41,133 nucleotides of DNA from an uncultured bacterium (GTDB lineage: Bacteria > Verrucomicrobiota > Kiritimatiellia > CAIKKV01 > CAITUY01). The notes beneath the pieces were generated by a model. The model had not been told where the DNA came from and did not search any database. It saw nothing but the letters and a program-made list of their open reading frames with translations. Every line of letters starts with the position of its first letter. The stretch's first letter is position 1. The DNA lies in contig CAITUY010000127.1 of the NCBI GenBank assembly GCA_903895695.1, positions 1 to 41,133 on the forward strand, in the 5' to 3' direction. Below, piece by piece: positions 8,457 through 17,900 of this stretch. The position numbers and the translations under genes were made by a program.

Positions 8457-9750
8457 TAACGAGCTTAGCCTCGCCGTCCTGGAACGCGCCCTCGCGCGGG
8501 TGCCGGGTTATGCCGCCTGGAAACCGCTCGATCCGGGGCCCGGCGTGCCGGTCGACCGCCGCTACGCGGCGCTGCCCGTCCTGACCAAGCAGAACTTGCG
8601 CGACCATTTTCCCCGCGGTTTCGTCGATCCCGGTCGGGACCCGGAGGCGGCCCTGGCCGCCGGCGAGATCGAATACGCCAAGACCAGCGGCAGCACGGAC
8701 GACCAGGTGACGCTGCTCTTCCACGCGCCCTGGTGGGAGGCCTCCGAACGCAGCGCCTGGCAACTCAACGCCGTCGCCCGGCGGGTTGCCACCGGGGCCC
8801 ACCGTGAAGTCGTCCTGGCCTCCCCCCGCTGCGTGGGACCGGGCTATTCGGAGCGCGCGCAGACCGTGGCCCAACGGACGCTCGGCCGGCACCTCTATAT
8901 CAACGAGAAGATCAACCCGGCCACGTGGACTGATGACGACGTGCGCCGCATGGCGGACGAGCTGGCGACTTACGAGCCCGTGGTGCTGGAAGCCGATGCC
9001 GCCTACCTCGCCGCGTTCGCGCGGCGTCTGCGCGCCCTCGGCCAAGCCGCGTATCAGCCGGCCCTGATCTTCCTGACCTATTCATTCCCGTCCCGCGTCT
9101 ACCTGCGCCTGATCCGCTCCGTGTTCGCGGCGCCGGTTGCCAGCTCGTACGGCTCCACCGAGACCGGCCATGTGTTCCTGCAATGCGAAGCCGGCCGGCT
9201 GCACCAGAATGTCGAGCACTGCCGCGTGGACTTCGAGCCCTTCCGGCCTGAGCACGGCGGACCGGCCCTGGGCCGGATGCTGGTGACGGTCTTCCACAAT
9301 CCGTGGTTCGAAGTGCTGCGCTTCGACATTGGTGATGTCGCCCGCCGCGACGACCGGGGTCCCTGCCCGTGCGGGCGGACCGGCGGGCTGACGCTGGCCT
9401 CGATCGACGGCCGGATCAAAGACGTGACCTTCACGCCCGGGGGCCGCGCGGTGACGGTGGACTCCCTCGACCGCGCTCTCGCGGCGATCGAGGGACTGTG
9501 CGGCTGGCAGCTTGACCGCGGGACGCCGGACGAGTACCGACTGCGCGTGTTGACCGAAGACGGCGCGGCGGACCGCGTGGTGCGGGCGGCACAGACGGTC
9601 CTGGCCTCCGTCTATGGCGGCAAGGCGCATCTCGCCGTAGCCGCCGCCCCGGCCCTGGAGCACGAACTCTCCGGTAAGTTCCGCTTCGCCCGCGCAGCTT
9701 TTGCCGTCGATCACTGCGTCTTGTGGGATGGCGCCCACCCTACCGATTGA
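8437..9750 (+). CDS. PaaK-like adenylate-forming enzyme (phenylacetate-CoA ligase / F390 synthetase family)
   Basis: A 437-residue member of the ANL superfamily, PaaK branch. Seen: the P-loop-like TSGSTDDQ (83-90), the adenylate-binding YGSTETG (238-244), RFDIGD (295-300), a CPCGR knuckle (310-314) typical of PaaK/CapK-like proteins, and GRIKD (325-329), the hinge to the small C-terminal domain. It should activate a carboxylate as an acyl-AMP. Substrate and acceptor cannot be read from sequence, and the rest of a phenylacetate pathway is not in the window. It starts inside the end of the membrane-protein gene (20-bp overlap), so the two products probably act together, for example on a surface glycan or lipid. 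Its stop overlaps the convergent decarboxylase gene by 11 bp. Confidence 0.88.
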   Translation: MNTPGNDNELSLAVLERALARVPGYAAWKPLDPGPGVPVDRRYAALPVLTKQNLRDHFPRGFVDPGRDPEAALAAGEIEYAKTSGSTDDQVTLLFHAPWWEASERSAWQLNAVARRVATGAHREVVLASPRCVGPGYSERAQTVAQRTLGRHLYINEKINPATWTDDDVRRMADELATYEPVVLEADAAYLAAFARRLRALGQAAYQPALIFLTYSFPSRVYLRLIRSVFAAPVASSYGSTETGHVFLQCEAGRLHQNVEHCRVDFEPFRPEHGGPALGRMLVTVFHNPWFEVLRFDIGDVARRDDRGPCPCGRTGGLTLASIDGRIKDVTFTPGGRAVTVDSLDRALAAIEGLCGWQLDRGTPDEYRLRVLTEDGAADRVVRAAQTVLASVYGGKAHLAVAAAPALEHELSGKFRFARAAFAVDHCVLWDGAHPTD

Positions 9751-10882
9751 TATGGACGATCTTGGCGGGTGGGAAGCCGTTGAAGGGGGTCGAGGAGGCG
9801 CTGCTATAGGCGCCTATGTTCACACTGTAGAGCAGATCGCCGAGTTCAAGGTTGCCGGGCAACTCCTCGGACATCGAGACCACATCCAGCGCATCGCACG
9901 TCGGGCCGAACACGGTGCAGATCTGCTTCGGGCCCTTCTTGAACGACTTCATGTGGTACTGGCAATGATCGAAGAGAATCCCTGAAAACGTGTGGTAGAC
10001 GCCGTCGTCGATGTAGTAGCACAGCTTGCCGTCCCGCACGGCCTTGCCGATGATGGTCGACACCGCCGTGCCCGCCGTCGCCACCATGAACCGGCCCGGC
10101 TCGGAGAGTATCTGCACGTCCTTTGGAAACAACCGGTCGAGTTCGGCATTGATCTTGCGCGCGAGCTCACGGAACGGCCGAACCGTGGCGTCGTAGGGCG
10201 CCGGGAAGCCGCCTCCTATATCCAGCAGGTTCATCTTCGTGTAACCGCGATCCTTGGCTTCCTGGAAGATATTGGCCGCGAGGTTGATGGCCTGCACGAA
10301 GTTGTCGAAGTTGGTCGTCTGGCTGCCCACGTGGAAGCTCAGCCCTTCCACGACCAGGCCGGCCTTGTCGGCCTCGAGGATCAGATCCACGGCTTCGCCC
10401 GGGGCCGCGCCGAACTTCGAGGACAACTCCACCATCGCGCCGGTATTGGGCACTTTCAAACGCAGGGCGAGCCCGGCATGCGGCGCGTGCTTCTTAATCT
10501 TTCGGATTTCCTCGTGGTTGTCGTAGGTCACCAGCGGCTTGTACGGGTCCAGTTCCCGAAGCGTCGCCTCAGCCTTGATGGGATGCGCGTAGATGATCTT
10601 GTCCCATATCCATTCTTGGCGTTGCTTGGGCGGCATGTCCTTGACGTACTCATACACGATCCGGAACTCCGGCATGGAGGCGACGTCGAAACTGGCTCCG
10701 GCTTCAAACAGAGTCTGCACGATGACTGGGTCGGAGAACGCCTTGACGGCATAGTAAGCCTGCACGCGGGGCAGATACTTCTTAAACGTGGCGTAGTTCC
10801 GGCGCACTTCGTCGTGATCCACGACGATCATGGGCGTTCCATGTTTCCGGGCCAGTTGGCTCAACAGTTTTTGAGAGGGCAT
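9740..10882 (-). CDS. PLP-dependent ornithine (lysine/ornithine) decarboxylase, fold type III
   Basis: 380 residues. Alanine-racemase-fold decarboxylase of the eukaryote-like ODC group, making putrescine (or cadaverine) for polyamine synthesis. Seen: the PLP Schiff-base lysine in YYAVKAF (K47), HVGSQ (184-188), the glycine loop DIGGGFP (221-227), phosphate-binding EPGR (261-264), the dimer-borne catalytic Cys in GPTCDALD (C329, D330), and the closing YSVNIGAYSSASSTPFNGF. GPTCD-LD favours ornithine or lysine over diaminopimelate or carboxynorspermidine, but exact specificity is open. The frame continues to an upstream ATG at 10933. I choose ATG 10880-10882 because AAGGAA lies six bases upstream and this removes an overlap with the acyltransferase gene. 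Genes encoding the next polyamine steps are not in the window. Confidence 0.93.
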   Translation of the reverse strand: MPSQKLLSQLARKHGTPMIVVDHDEVRRNYATFKKYLPRVQAYYAVKAFSDPVIVQTLFEAGASFDVASMPEFRIVYEYVKDMPPKQRQEWIWDKIIYAHPIKAEATLRELDPYKPLVTYDNHEEIRKIKKHAPHAGLALRLKVPNTGAMVELSSKFGAAPGEAVDLILEADKAGLVVEGLSFHVGSQTTNFDNFVQAINLAANIFQEAKDRGYTKMNLLDIGGGFPAPYDATVRPFRELARKINAELDRLFPKDVQILSEPGRFMVATAGTAVSTIIGKAVRDGKLCYYIDDGVYHTFSGILFDHCQYHMKSFKKGPKQICTVFGPTCDALDVVSMSEELPGNLELGDLLYSVNIGAYSSASSTPFNGFPPAKIVHINR

Positions 10883-10895
10883 AAAAGTTTCCTTG

Positions 10896-11636
10896 TCATG
10901 TTCGGCTGCGCAGCACCCGAGCCGGCAGGCCAACGGCGACGACCTTGGCGGGCAGCGACTCGGTGACGACCGCGCCGGCCCCGATAATCGTGTCCTCGCC
11001 CACCGTCACGCCATCTTGGACGATCACCCCGGCCCCGATCCAGGCGCCGTCGCGGATGAAGATGCCCTCGGCAATCCGGCCCTGGTCGATGACGGCCGCG
11101 TCGACCTTGTCGAACCCGTGCCCGCCGCCCACCACGTAGGCGTACGCCGCGATCAGGACGCGGGCCCCGATCTCGATGCGGTTGGATGAGGCGATGTCGC
11201 AGTTGAAGCCAATGTTGGTATCGTCGCCAATCGTGATGTCGCCGTTCTTGCAGTGCAGGATCGTATTGCGACCGATGAACACGCCCGACCCGATCGCGAT
11301 GCCGCGGTTGGCGTCGCCCTTGGCGTCGAGCAGGCAGTTGTCATCGATCACCACATTGTCCCCGATCGTGATCTTGTGCGGGTGGCGCAGGGCGACGTTG
11401 GCGCCGAACACCACGTTGCGTCCGACCTTGCCCAGCAACAAAGGATAGAGCTTGCGCCGCAACACCAGGCCCAGCGCACCGGGCATGGCGCTGCACAGCA
11501 TTATGATCAACTCGTACTTGATCAATGCCCCCCACCCACCCCGGCCCACGACCAGCGCCCGGTACTTGCTCGCCGGCGAGGCGTCGCCGCGAACCAGTTG
11601 CCGCTGGATATCGAGAATTTCCCGAGGTTCGGTCAT
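10896..11636 (-). CDS. Hexapeptide-repeat O-acyltransferase (LbH family)
   Basis: 246 residues from the chosen start. The region from about residue 70 to the end is a left-handed beta-helix of [LIV]-G-x4 repeats (ITIGDNVVI, IAIGSGVFIGRNT, ITIGDDTNIG, IEIGARVLI, VTVGEDTIIGAGAVV), with the GGGHGFD loop that carries the likely catalytic His of xenobiotic/maltose-type acetyltransferases. The N-terminal 60 residues are helical and hydrophobic (YELIIMLCSAMPGALGLVL), suggesting membrane association, as in acyltransferases of glycan synthesis. The frame extends to a GTG at 11702; ATG 11634-11636 is preferred (GAGAG about ten bases upstream). It precedes the decarboxylase by 13 bp on the same strand. 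Acceptor unknown. Confidence 0.88.
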   Translation of the reverse strand: MTEPREILDIQRQLVRGDASPASKYRALVVGRGGWGALIKYELIIMLCSAMPGALGLVLRRKLYPLLLGKVGRNVVFGANVALRHPHKITIGDNVVIDDNCLLDAKGDANRGIAIGSGVFIGRNTILHCKNGDITIGDDTNIGFNCDIASSNRIEIGARVLIAAYAYVVGGGHGFDKVDAAVIDQGRIAEGIFIRDGAWIGAGVIVQDGVTVGEDTIIGAGAVVTESLPAKVVAVGLPARVLRSRT

Positions 11637-11765
11637 GGCGGGCAGTCTCTCAGGGATGCCCCCGCGCGTCAACCGTCCTGGCGGCTCCGTCCTGCGCGTC
11701 ACGTTGAGCCTGCGCGTTGAGCCAGCCTTGCAGCCAGGGCCTCAAATCAGTACCCTGTATCTTTC

Positions 11766-12152
11766 ATGAAGACGGCCAAACCCGTGTTAGTATCGACAAC
11801 GCTGCCGACCGCTGCCAAGGCCTCCGCCCTGGCGCAGGCCGTTGTGCGTGTCCGTCTTGCGGCCTGCGCCCATCTGGCGCCGCTGCGCAGCGTCTATTGG
11901 TGGAAAGGGCGGGTGGAACGCGGCGCCGAAGTCGCTGTTCAGTTCAAGACCCGCCGCCCCTTGGTTCGCGCCCTTATGGCCTACATCCGAGAGCGGCATC
12001 CTTACGAGGTTCCCGAGATCGTCATCACCCCCATCCTGGACGGCTGGCCGGACTATCTGGCTTGGATCGACCGCGAGACGTCCGCTGTCCCCTTGACTTC
12101 GCGTCCCGCCCACCCTAGAAAGGCGGTTTCGGGCAAGAGACGCACATCATGA
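11766..12152 (+). CDS. cutA: CutA1-type protein
   Basis: 128 residues. Trimeric small protein of the CutA1 family, linked in E. coli to divalent metal tolerance; its biochemical role is still debated. Seen: LAACAHLAPLRSVYWWKGRVE, the family hallmark with Cys and the WWKG turn, followed by FKTRR, RERHPYEVPEIVITPI and YLAWI. About 15 extra residues follow the usual CutA end (about residue 108). The stop overlaps the metX-metW start (ATGA 12149-12152), placing cutA first in a sulfur-amino-acid/purine operon. The 129-bp divergent spacer before it has direct repeats (TTGAGCC twice) and a weak TTGCAG-N17-TACCCT candidate promoter. I would not rely on that promoter. Confidence 0.94.
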   Translation: MKTAKPVLVSTTLPTAAKASALAQAVVRVRLAACAHLAPLRSVYWWKGRVERGAEVAVQFKTRRPLVRALMAYIRERHPYEVPEIVITPILDGWPDYLAWIDRETSAVPLTSRPAHPRKAVSGKRRTS

Positions 12153-13981
12153 ACGACGACCGCCCCCAGCAATCCGTGGGCCTTGTAGAGACCTGCATCG
12201 CCCGCATCCCGCTGCCCCCCGAGGGACTGACTCTCGAGGGTGGCGGTATGCTGCCCGAATTGCAGGTTGCCTACGAGAGCTATGGCACGTTGTCACCGGC
12301 CCGCGACAACGTCGTGGTCGTGTGCCATGCCCTGAGCGGTGATTCCCACGTGGCGGGCACCCACTCGCCCGAGGACAAACACCCGGGCTGGTGGGACGAC
12401 ATGGTGGGACCCGGCAAGGGACTCGACACCACCCGCTTCTTCGTGATCTGCGCCAACGTGCTGGGCGGCTGCAAGGGAACCACGGGGCCCTCCTCCATCG
12501 ACCCGCGCACGGGCCGCCCGTACGGTTCGCATTTCCCCGCCATCACGGTCGGCGACATCGTCCGCGTCCAGCGCCTGCTGCTCGCGCATCTGGGCATCGA
12601 AACGGTCTACGCTGCCGTAGGCGGCTCCTTTGGCGGCATGCAGGTCCTGGAATGGGGCATCCGTCACTCAGACTTCGTACAACGCTGCATTTGCATTGCC
12701 TCAGCCGCCTCGCTCTCCACGCAGGCGCTGGCGTTCGACATCGTCGGCCGCGAAGTGATCGTGAGCGATCCGGCCTGGGCGGCCGGCGATTACTACGGCA
12801 CCGGCCGCCAACCGGACGACGGCCTGGCCGCGGCGCGCATGATCGGGCACATCACCTATCTCTCCCCCGAGATCATGACGCGCAAGTTCGGGCGGCGTAA
12901 ACGCGACCTGGTCCCGCAGGAACGGTTCAGCACGCGCTTCGAGGTCGAGAGTTACCTCCAGTATCAGGGAGAAAAATTTGTCGAGCGCTTCGACTCAAAC
13001 TCGTACCTGCACATCACGCATGCGATGGACACCTACGATCTCGCCGAACAGCACGGCGACCTTAGGTCAGCGTTCAAGGACGTAAAGGCGCGCTTTCTCG
13101 TGGTGGCGCTCAGCTCCGACTGGCTATTCCCGCCCGAGCAGTCGCTCGATATCGCCACCGCCTTGGTGCAGTCCGGCAAGTCCGTTTCATACTGCCTGAT
13201 CAAGGCGCCGTACGGCCATGACGCGTTCCTGGTCGACGTCGACCAACTGGCGCGAATGATCGCCACGTTCCTGGCGTCGGCCCAGACTGACGCTTCCGAA
13301 GGTCTCGACCGTCCCAACCGGCCGGGGACGGCCGGCTCCAACGCACGGAATCCTCCTGGAGCCGGCGGTCCTCCGCCGGTTGGGACGCGCCAGGACGACG
13401 CCCTGATCGCCGACATGATCGAGCCACGCGCCCGGGTGCTCGACCTGGGCTGCGGCGACGGCGATCTGCTGGCGCGCCTGGCCGCCACCCGCGGCATCAC
13501 CGGCCTCGGTCTCGATATCGACGTGGAACACCTGATCAACACGGTCGGCAAGGGCATGGACGTCTTCCAGGGCGACATCGACGAAGGCCTCGGGTTCATC
13601 CCCGACCAGTCCTACGATTACGTGATTCTCAGCCAGACCCTGCAAGTCGTGCGCAAACCCCGCCGCGTCCTGCAGGAGATGCTGCGCGTCGCCCGCGCCG
13701 GCATCGTCAGTATTCCGAACTTTGCCAATTGGATGAATCGCGCCCACCTCGGCTTCACCGGCCGCATGCCCAAATCGGACGCCATCCCCTTCGAGTGGTA
13801 CGACACGCCCAACATCCATCTGGCCACCTTCCGCGACTTCATGGGACTGTGCCAGGCGGATGGCATCCGAGTGGAGCGGATTGTGCCGCTGGGCGATGCC
13901 GCCATCAGCCGGGCACTCGTGAAGGCCGGGCTGTGGAACTTGGGCGCAGAACGTATCTTGGTGCGCATCACGCGTGCCTGA
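12149..13981 (+). CDS. metX-metW: MetX-MetW fusion: homoserine O-acyltransferase joined to MetW methyltransferase-fold protein
   Basis: A 610-residue fusion. Residues 1-375 are an alpha/beta-hydrolase MetX, which acylates homoserine in methionine synthesis: oxyanion region CHALSGDSH (59-67), nucleophile Ser160 in GGSFGGMQ, Asp324 in [11 protein letters not shown] and His357 in PYGHDAFL. Residues about 418-610 are MetW, a Rossmann methyltransferase-fold protein that supports MetX in many bacteria: [12 protein letters not shown] (430-441), then [11 protein letters not shown] and [12 protein letters not shown]. metX and metW are usually separate neighbours; here they are one frame without any stop. 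The linker (about 380-417, rich in Pro/Gly/Arg) is encoded largely by the palindromic element at 13310-13387. ATGA overlap with cutA; cysE follows after 19 bp. No damaged motif is seen, so both halves look functional. Confidence 0.95.
   Translation: MNDDRPQQSVGLVETCIARIPLPPEGLTLEGGGMLPELQVAYESYGTLSPARDNVVVVCHALSGDSHVAGTHSPEDKHPGWWDDMVGPGKGLDTTRFFVICANVLGGCKGTTGPSSIDPRTGRPYGSHFPAITVGDIVRVQRLLLAHLGIETVYAAVGGSFGGMQVLEWGIRHSDFVQRCICIASAASLSTQALAFDIVGREVIVSDPAWAAGDYYGTGRQPDDGLAAARMIGHITYLSPEIMTRKFGRRKRDLVPQERFSTRFEVESYLQYQGEKFVERFDSNSYLHITHAMDTYDLAEQHGDLRSAFKDVKARFLVVALSSDWLFPPEQSLDIATALVQSGKSVSYCLIKAPYGHDAFLVDVDQLARMIATFLASAQTDASEGLDRPNRPGTAGSNARNPPGAGGPPPVGTRQDDALIADMIEPRARVLDLGCGDGDLLARLAATRGITGLGLDIDVEHLINTVGKGMDVFQGDIDEGLGFIPDQSYDYVILSQTLQVVRKPRRVLQEMLRVARAGIVSIPNFANWMNRAHLGFTGRMPKSDAIPFEWYDTPNIHLATFRDFMGLCQADGIRVERIVPLGDAAISRALVKAGLWNLGAERILVRITRA
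13310..13387. repeat. Palindromic element: two inverted hairpins inside the metX-metW linker
   Basis: Arms 13310-13340 and 13357-13387 are inverted copies of each other (28 of 31 positions match), separated by 16 bp. Each arm is itself a hairpin: the left has CCGGCC/GGCCGG around GGGGAC, the right has CCGGCGG/CCGCCGG around TCCT. The arm differences fall at paired positions, so both mini-stems are kept. It resembles REP/BIME-like or Rickettsia-type palindromic elements that can sit inside genes. It is translated in frame as residues about 388-413 of the fusion. I saw no second copy elsewhere in the window. Confidence 0.85.
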
Positions 13982-14000
13982 CAGGGAACGAGGAACCGCC

Positions 14001-14981
14001 ATGACAACCCCCGCGTCAAACGCCGACCTGAACCGCCTGATCGCAGAGGCCGCCGGCAGCCTCTGCACCTGCGAGGGGTGCGGTATGACCGCCAACACGG
14101 TAAAAGGCATCCACCTGGCCGGCCGCAAGGCCATCTGCCGCGTGCTCGACGATCTGGTCGCCATCCTCTTCCCGGGTTGCCATGGGTCGGATCCCGTGCC
14201 GCCGGCCCATGTCCGCACCTTCATCGAGGAGCGCCTGCAGGAATCCGCCGAGGCATTGAGGGAGCAGATCGAACGCGCCTTCCGCTACCAGTGCCAGTTC
14301 GACAAGTGCAAGGACTGCGGCGACTGCGTCCGCCAGGCCGAACAGGCCGTGCGCGCGCTGATCGTCGCCCTCCCGGACGTAAAATGCACGCTCCAGCAGG
14401 ATGTCACGGCCGCCTACGAGGGCGACCCGGCCGCCCGCTCGATCATGGAAGTGGTCATGAGCTACCCCGGCGTTCAGGCCATCATCGCGCACCGCATCGC
14501 GCACGTGCTCTACAAGCAAGGCGTGCCCCTGATCCCGCGTATCATGTCCGAGTACGCACACTCGCAGACGGGTATCGATATCCATCCCGGCGCCATGATC
14601 GGCCCCGGGTTCTTTATCGACCACGGCACGGGCGTCGTGATCGGCGAGACGACGACCATCGGGCGGAACGTAAAGCTCTACCAGGGCGTGACACTCGGCG
14701 CGTTGAGTTTTCCCAAGGATGCCGACGGCAACCCGATCAAGGGCATCAAACGCCACCCGGATGTGCAGGACGACGTCACAATTTACGCCGGCGCCACGAT
14801 CCTGGGCGGCGACACCGTCATCGGCGCCGGCTCGGAAATCGGCGGCAACGTCTGGCTCACGCATTCCGTGCCCGCCAATTCGAAGGTCTTCAACCAGCAG
14901 CCGAAACCGCTGATCACGGGGCACGGCACGCACGCCGAAACGCCCAAGGCGCCCGGCGCCGCCAAGGAATCGACCCTATGA
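14001..14981 (+). CDS. cysE: Serine O-acetyltransferase with cysteine-rich N-terminal region
   Basis: 326 residues. Makes O-acetylserine for cysteine synthesis. Residues about 125-190 match the SATase helical domain ([39 protein letters not shown]). They are followed by the hexapeptide beta-helix with [28 protein letters not shown] (catalytic His), [15 protein letters not shown] and [12 protein letters not shown]. The long N-terminus is of the EpsC-like kind but carries nine cysteines before the catalytic domain is reached (22, 24, 27, 46, 60, 98, 103, 106, 109), including CTCEGC and [12 protein letters not shown]. Start ATG 14001 has GAGGAA six bases upstream; an in-frame GTG at 13974 lies inside metX-metW and is less likely. 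The stop overlaps the purL ATG (ATGA 14978-14981). Confidence 0.95.
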   Translation: MTTPASNADLNRLIAEAAGSLCTCEGCGMTANTVKGIHLAGRKAICRVLDDLVAILFPGCHGSDPVPPAHVRTFIEERLQESAEALREQIERAFRYQCQFDKCKDCGDCVRQAEQAVRALIVALPDVKCTLQQDVTAAYEGDPAARSIMEVVMSYPGVQAIIAHRIAHVLYKQGVPLIPRIMSEYAHSQTGIDIHPGAMIGPGFFIDHGTGVVIGETTTIGRNVKLYQGVTLGALSFPKDADGNPIKGIKRHPDVQDDVTIYAGATILGGDTVIGAGSEIGGNVWLTHSVPANSKVFNQQPKPLITGHGTHAETPKAPGAAKESTL

Positions 14982-17900
14982 GTATCCCGGCTGCCCTGCA
15001 CTGTTTCCGCGGCCCGGCCGCCTTGTCGGACTTCCGCTGCGCCGCCTTGATCCGGAACCTCGAGAACGAGGTGCCGGGCTTAAGCGTGGCGCGCCTCGAG
15101 ACGGCAACCGTCTTCCTGGTCGAATCGGCCGGCGCGCCTCCCAGCGTGTGGCCCCGCGTCGCAGCCCTGCTCGACACCGACCAACCGCTCGATCCCGTCG
15201 CCCGCCAGGGGTTCTTCGTCACTCCGCGCAAAGGCACGCTGTCGCCGTGGTCGTCCAAGGCTACCGACATCTTTCATAATTGCGGCCTGACGGATATCCG
15301 CCGCGTCGAGCGCGGGGTGTGGTTTCGCATTACCGGACCGGCCGGCGCCGATCTCGGCCCCCGCGAACTCGGAGCGGGCCTGCACCTGGTCCACGACCGC
15401 ATGACCGAAGGCGCATACCGGGATCTATCGGACATCTTCCGGCACTTGGAGCCGGCCGCCCTGGTCTCGGTCGATCTCCTGGGCGCCGGCCTGCCCGCAT
15501 TGCAGCAGGCAAACGCCTCCCTCGGGCTGGCTTTGTCGGACGAGGAGATCCAGTACCTGTTCGACGTGTACTCAGCCCTCAAACGCAATCCGACCGACGT
15601 CGAGCTCGTCATGTTCGGCCAGGTCAACTCCGAGCACTGCCGGCACAAGATCTTCCGGGCCGACTGGATCATCGACGGCCAGCCGCAGACCACGAACCTT
15701 TTCGACATGATCCGCAACACCCACCGCAAGCATCCGGCGGGCACATTGCTGGCCTACTCGGACAACTCAGCGGTGATGGAGGGCTTCCCGGGCCACTGGT
15801 ACGAAATCCGGCGCGACGGCCAACCCCACTATGCGGGCGTGCAGGAACAAATCGACATCCTGATGAAGGTCGAGACGCACAACCACCCCACGGCAATTTC
15901 GCCCTATCCCGGCGCCGCCACCGGCGTGGGCGGCGAAATCCGCGACGAAGGCGCCACCGGCATCGGCGGCCGCACCAAGGCCGGCCTGGCCGCGTTCATG
16001 GTCTCGAACCTGCGCATCCCAGGGTTCCTCATGCCGTGGGAAAAGGACGCGACCGAACTCCCCGACCGCCTGGCCTCGGCCCTCGAGATCATGACCGACG
16101 GCCCGCTCGGCGGCGCCCGCTTCGGCAACGAATTCGGGCGGCCCCAACTGGTCGGCATCTTCCGGACCCTGGAACAACGCTGCAACCACCGTTACCGCGG
16201 CTACCACAAACCCATCATGGCCGCCGGCGGCCTGGGCAACATCAAGCGCCGGCATGTGCTCAAAAAGGACATACCGCCACGCGCCCATATCGTCCAACTC
16301 GGCGGTCCGGCCCTGCGCATCGGCCTCGGCGGCGGCGCGGCTTCATCCATGGGCAGCGGCAGCAACGCGGAGAACCTGGACTTCGATTCGGTGCAGCGGG
16401 ACAATGCCGAGATCCAGCGCCGTTGCCAGGAAGTGCTCAACGGCTGTATCGCGCTCGATGACGCCAACCCCATCCTGAGTGTCCACGATATCGGCGCCGG
16501 CGGCCTGTCGAACGGCTGCCCCGAACTGGTTGCTGCCACGGGCGGGCGCTTCGAACTGCGCGCGATCCCGAACGAGGAACCCTCCATGAGTCCCATGGAG
16601 ATCTGGTGCTGCGAGGCCCAGGAGCGCTACGTGCTGGCGGTGCTGCCCGACGGGCTCGACCGCTTCATGGACTTGTGCCGACGCGAGCGCTGCCCCGCGT
16701 TCGTCATCGGAGAAGCCAGCAGCGATGGCCGCCTGACCCTGCACGACAGCCACTTTGGCAACAACCCCATCGACATCGACCTGCAGGTTATCCTGGGCAA
16801 GCCGCCGCAAATGGTCCGGACCGTCCGCCGCCTCCACGAGTCCCATGCCGAACTGGACCTGGCCAACGTCGATCTGCGGGAGGCTATCAACCGGGTGCTG
16901 CACTTCCCGGCCGTGGCCAACAAAACCTTCCTGATCACGATCGCCGACCGCTCCGTGACGGGCCTCGTTGCCCGCGACCAGATGGTCGGGCCGTGGCAGA
17001 CCCCCGTGGCCGATGCGGGCGTCACGGCGGCCGCCTACGACGGGTTCACAGGCGAAGCCATGGCCATGGGCGAACGCACCCCGCTGGCCATGGTGTCCGC
17101 CGCGGCGTCCGGCCGCATGGCCGTCGGCGAGGCGCTCACCAATATCGCTGGCACGGCCATCGGCGCGATCAGCGCCGTGAAGCTCTCCGCCAACTGGATG
17201 TGCGCGTGCGGCGAGGAAGGCGAGGATGCCGGACTCTTCGACACCGTCAAAGCTGTCGGCATCGAGTTGTGCCCCAAGCTCGGCGTGTCGATCCCCGTCG
17301 GCAAGGATTCGTTGTCCATGCGGACGACTTGGAAGGACTCGCGCGGGCAGACGCACAAGATGACCTCGCCGCTAAGCCTGATCGTGACAGCCTTCGCGCC
17401 CGTCACCGACGTCAGGAAAACGGTGACGCCCGACCTTAAGCCGGTACTCGGCAGCACGCTGTTGCTCGTCGACCTCGGGCGCGGACAAAACCGGCTTGGG
17501 GCGTCGGCCCTGGCCTTGGTCCACAACCAGGTCGGAGCGACCGTGCCGGACGTCGACCGCCCCGAAGACCTGGTCGCTTTCTTCGCCGCCATGCAGGACC
17601 TGGTACGCGAGGGTCTCCTGCTGGCATTTCACGACCGGTCGGACGGCGGCCTGTTCACCACCGTGGCCGAGATGGCCTTCGCGGGCCGTCAAGGCGTCCG
17701 CTTGCAGTTGGACGAACTGGGCGACGATCCGCTCGCCAGCCTGTTTGCCGAGGAACTGGGCGCCGTCATGCAGGTGGCTGACCGCGACCTGAACCGCGTC
17801 AACGACATCCTCCATCTCCACGGGATCGGCGAACTGGCTTTCATCATCGGCGGCCTGGCCGCCGAGCGGACGCTCACCATCGAAGTCGCCGAGCGGGTAT

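Noticed and set aside
9728..9776. Terminator between the convergent PaaK-like and decarboxylase genes
   Set aside because: CCCACCC and GGGTGGG can pair only over 7 bp with a loop of more than 30 bases, and no T-run follows.
9992..10966. 324-codon plus-strand frame opposite the decarboxylase
   Set aside because: Composition typical of an antisense frame; the minus strand carries all PLP-decarboxylase motifs.
11690..11762. SAM riboswitch or T-box before the cutA-metXW-cysE operon
   Set aside because: The spacer is only 129 bp and I find none of the conserved helices or a terminator/antiterminator pair.
13187..14224. 345-codon minus-strand frame opposite metX-metW
   Set aside because: Antisense shadow in GC-rich DNA; no domain motifs, while the plus strand encodes MetX and MetW with complete catalytic residues.
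14078..14977. Extra 300 N-terminal codons for purL
   Set aside because: They overlap cysE in another frame and are Arg/Pro-rich. ATG 14978 gives the exact family length of 1,295 residues.
16343..17356. 337-codon minus-strand frame opposite purL
   Set aside because: His/Ala/Gly-rich translation typical of reversed GC-rich codons; purL is intact over the whole stretch.
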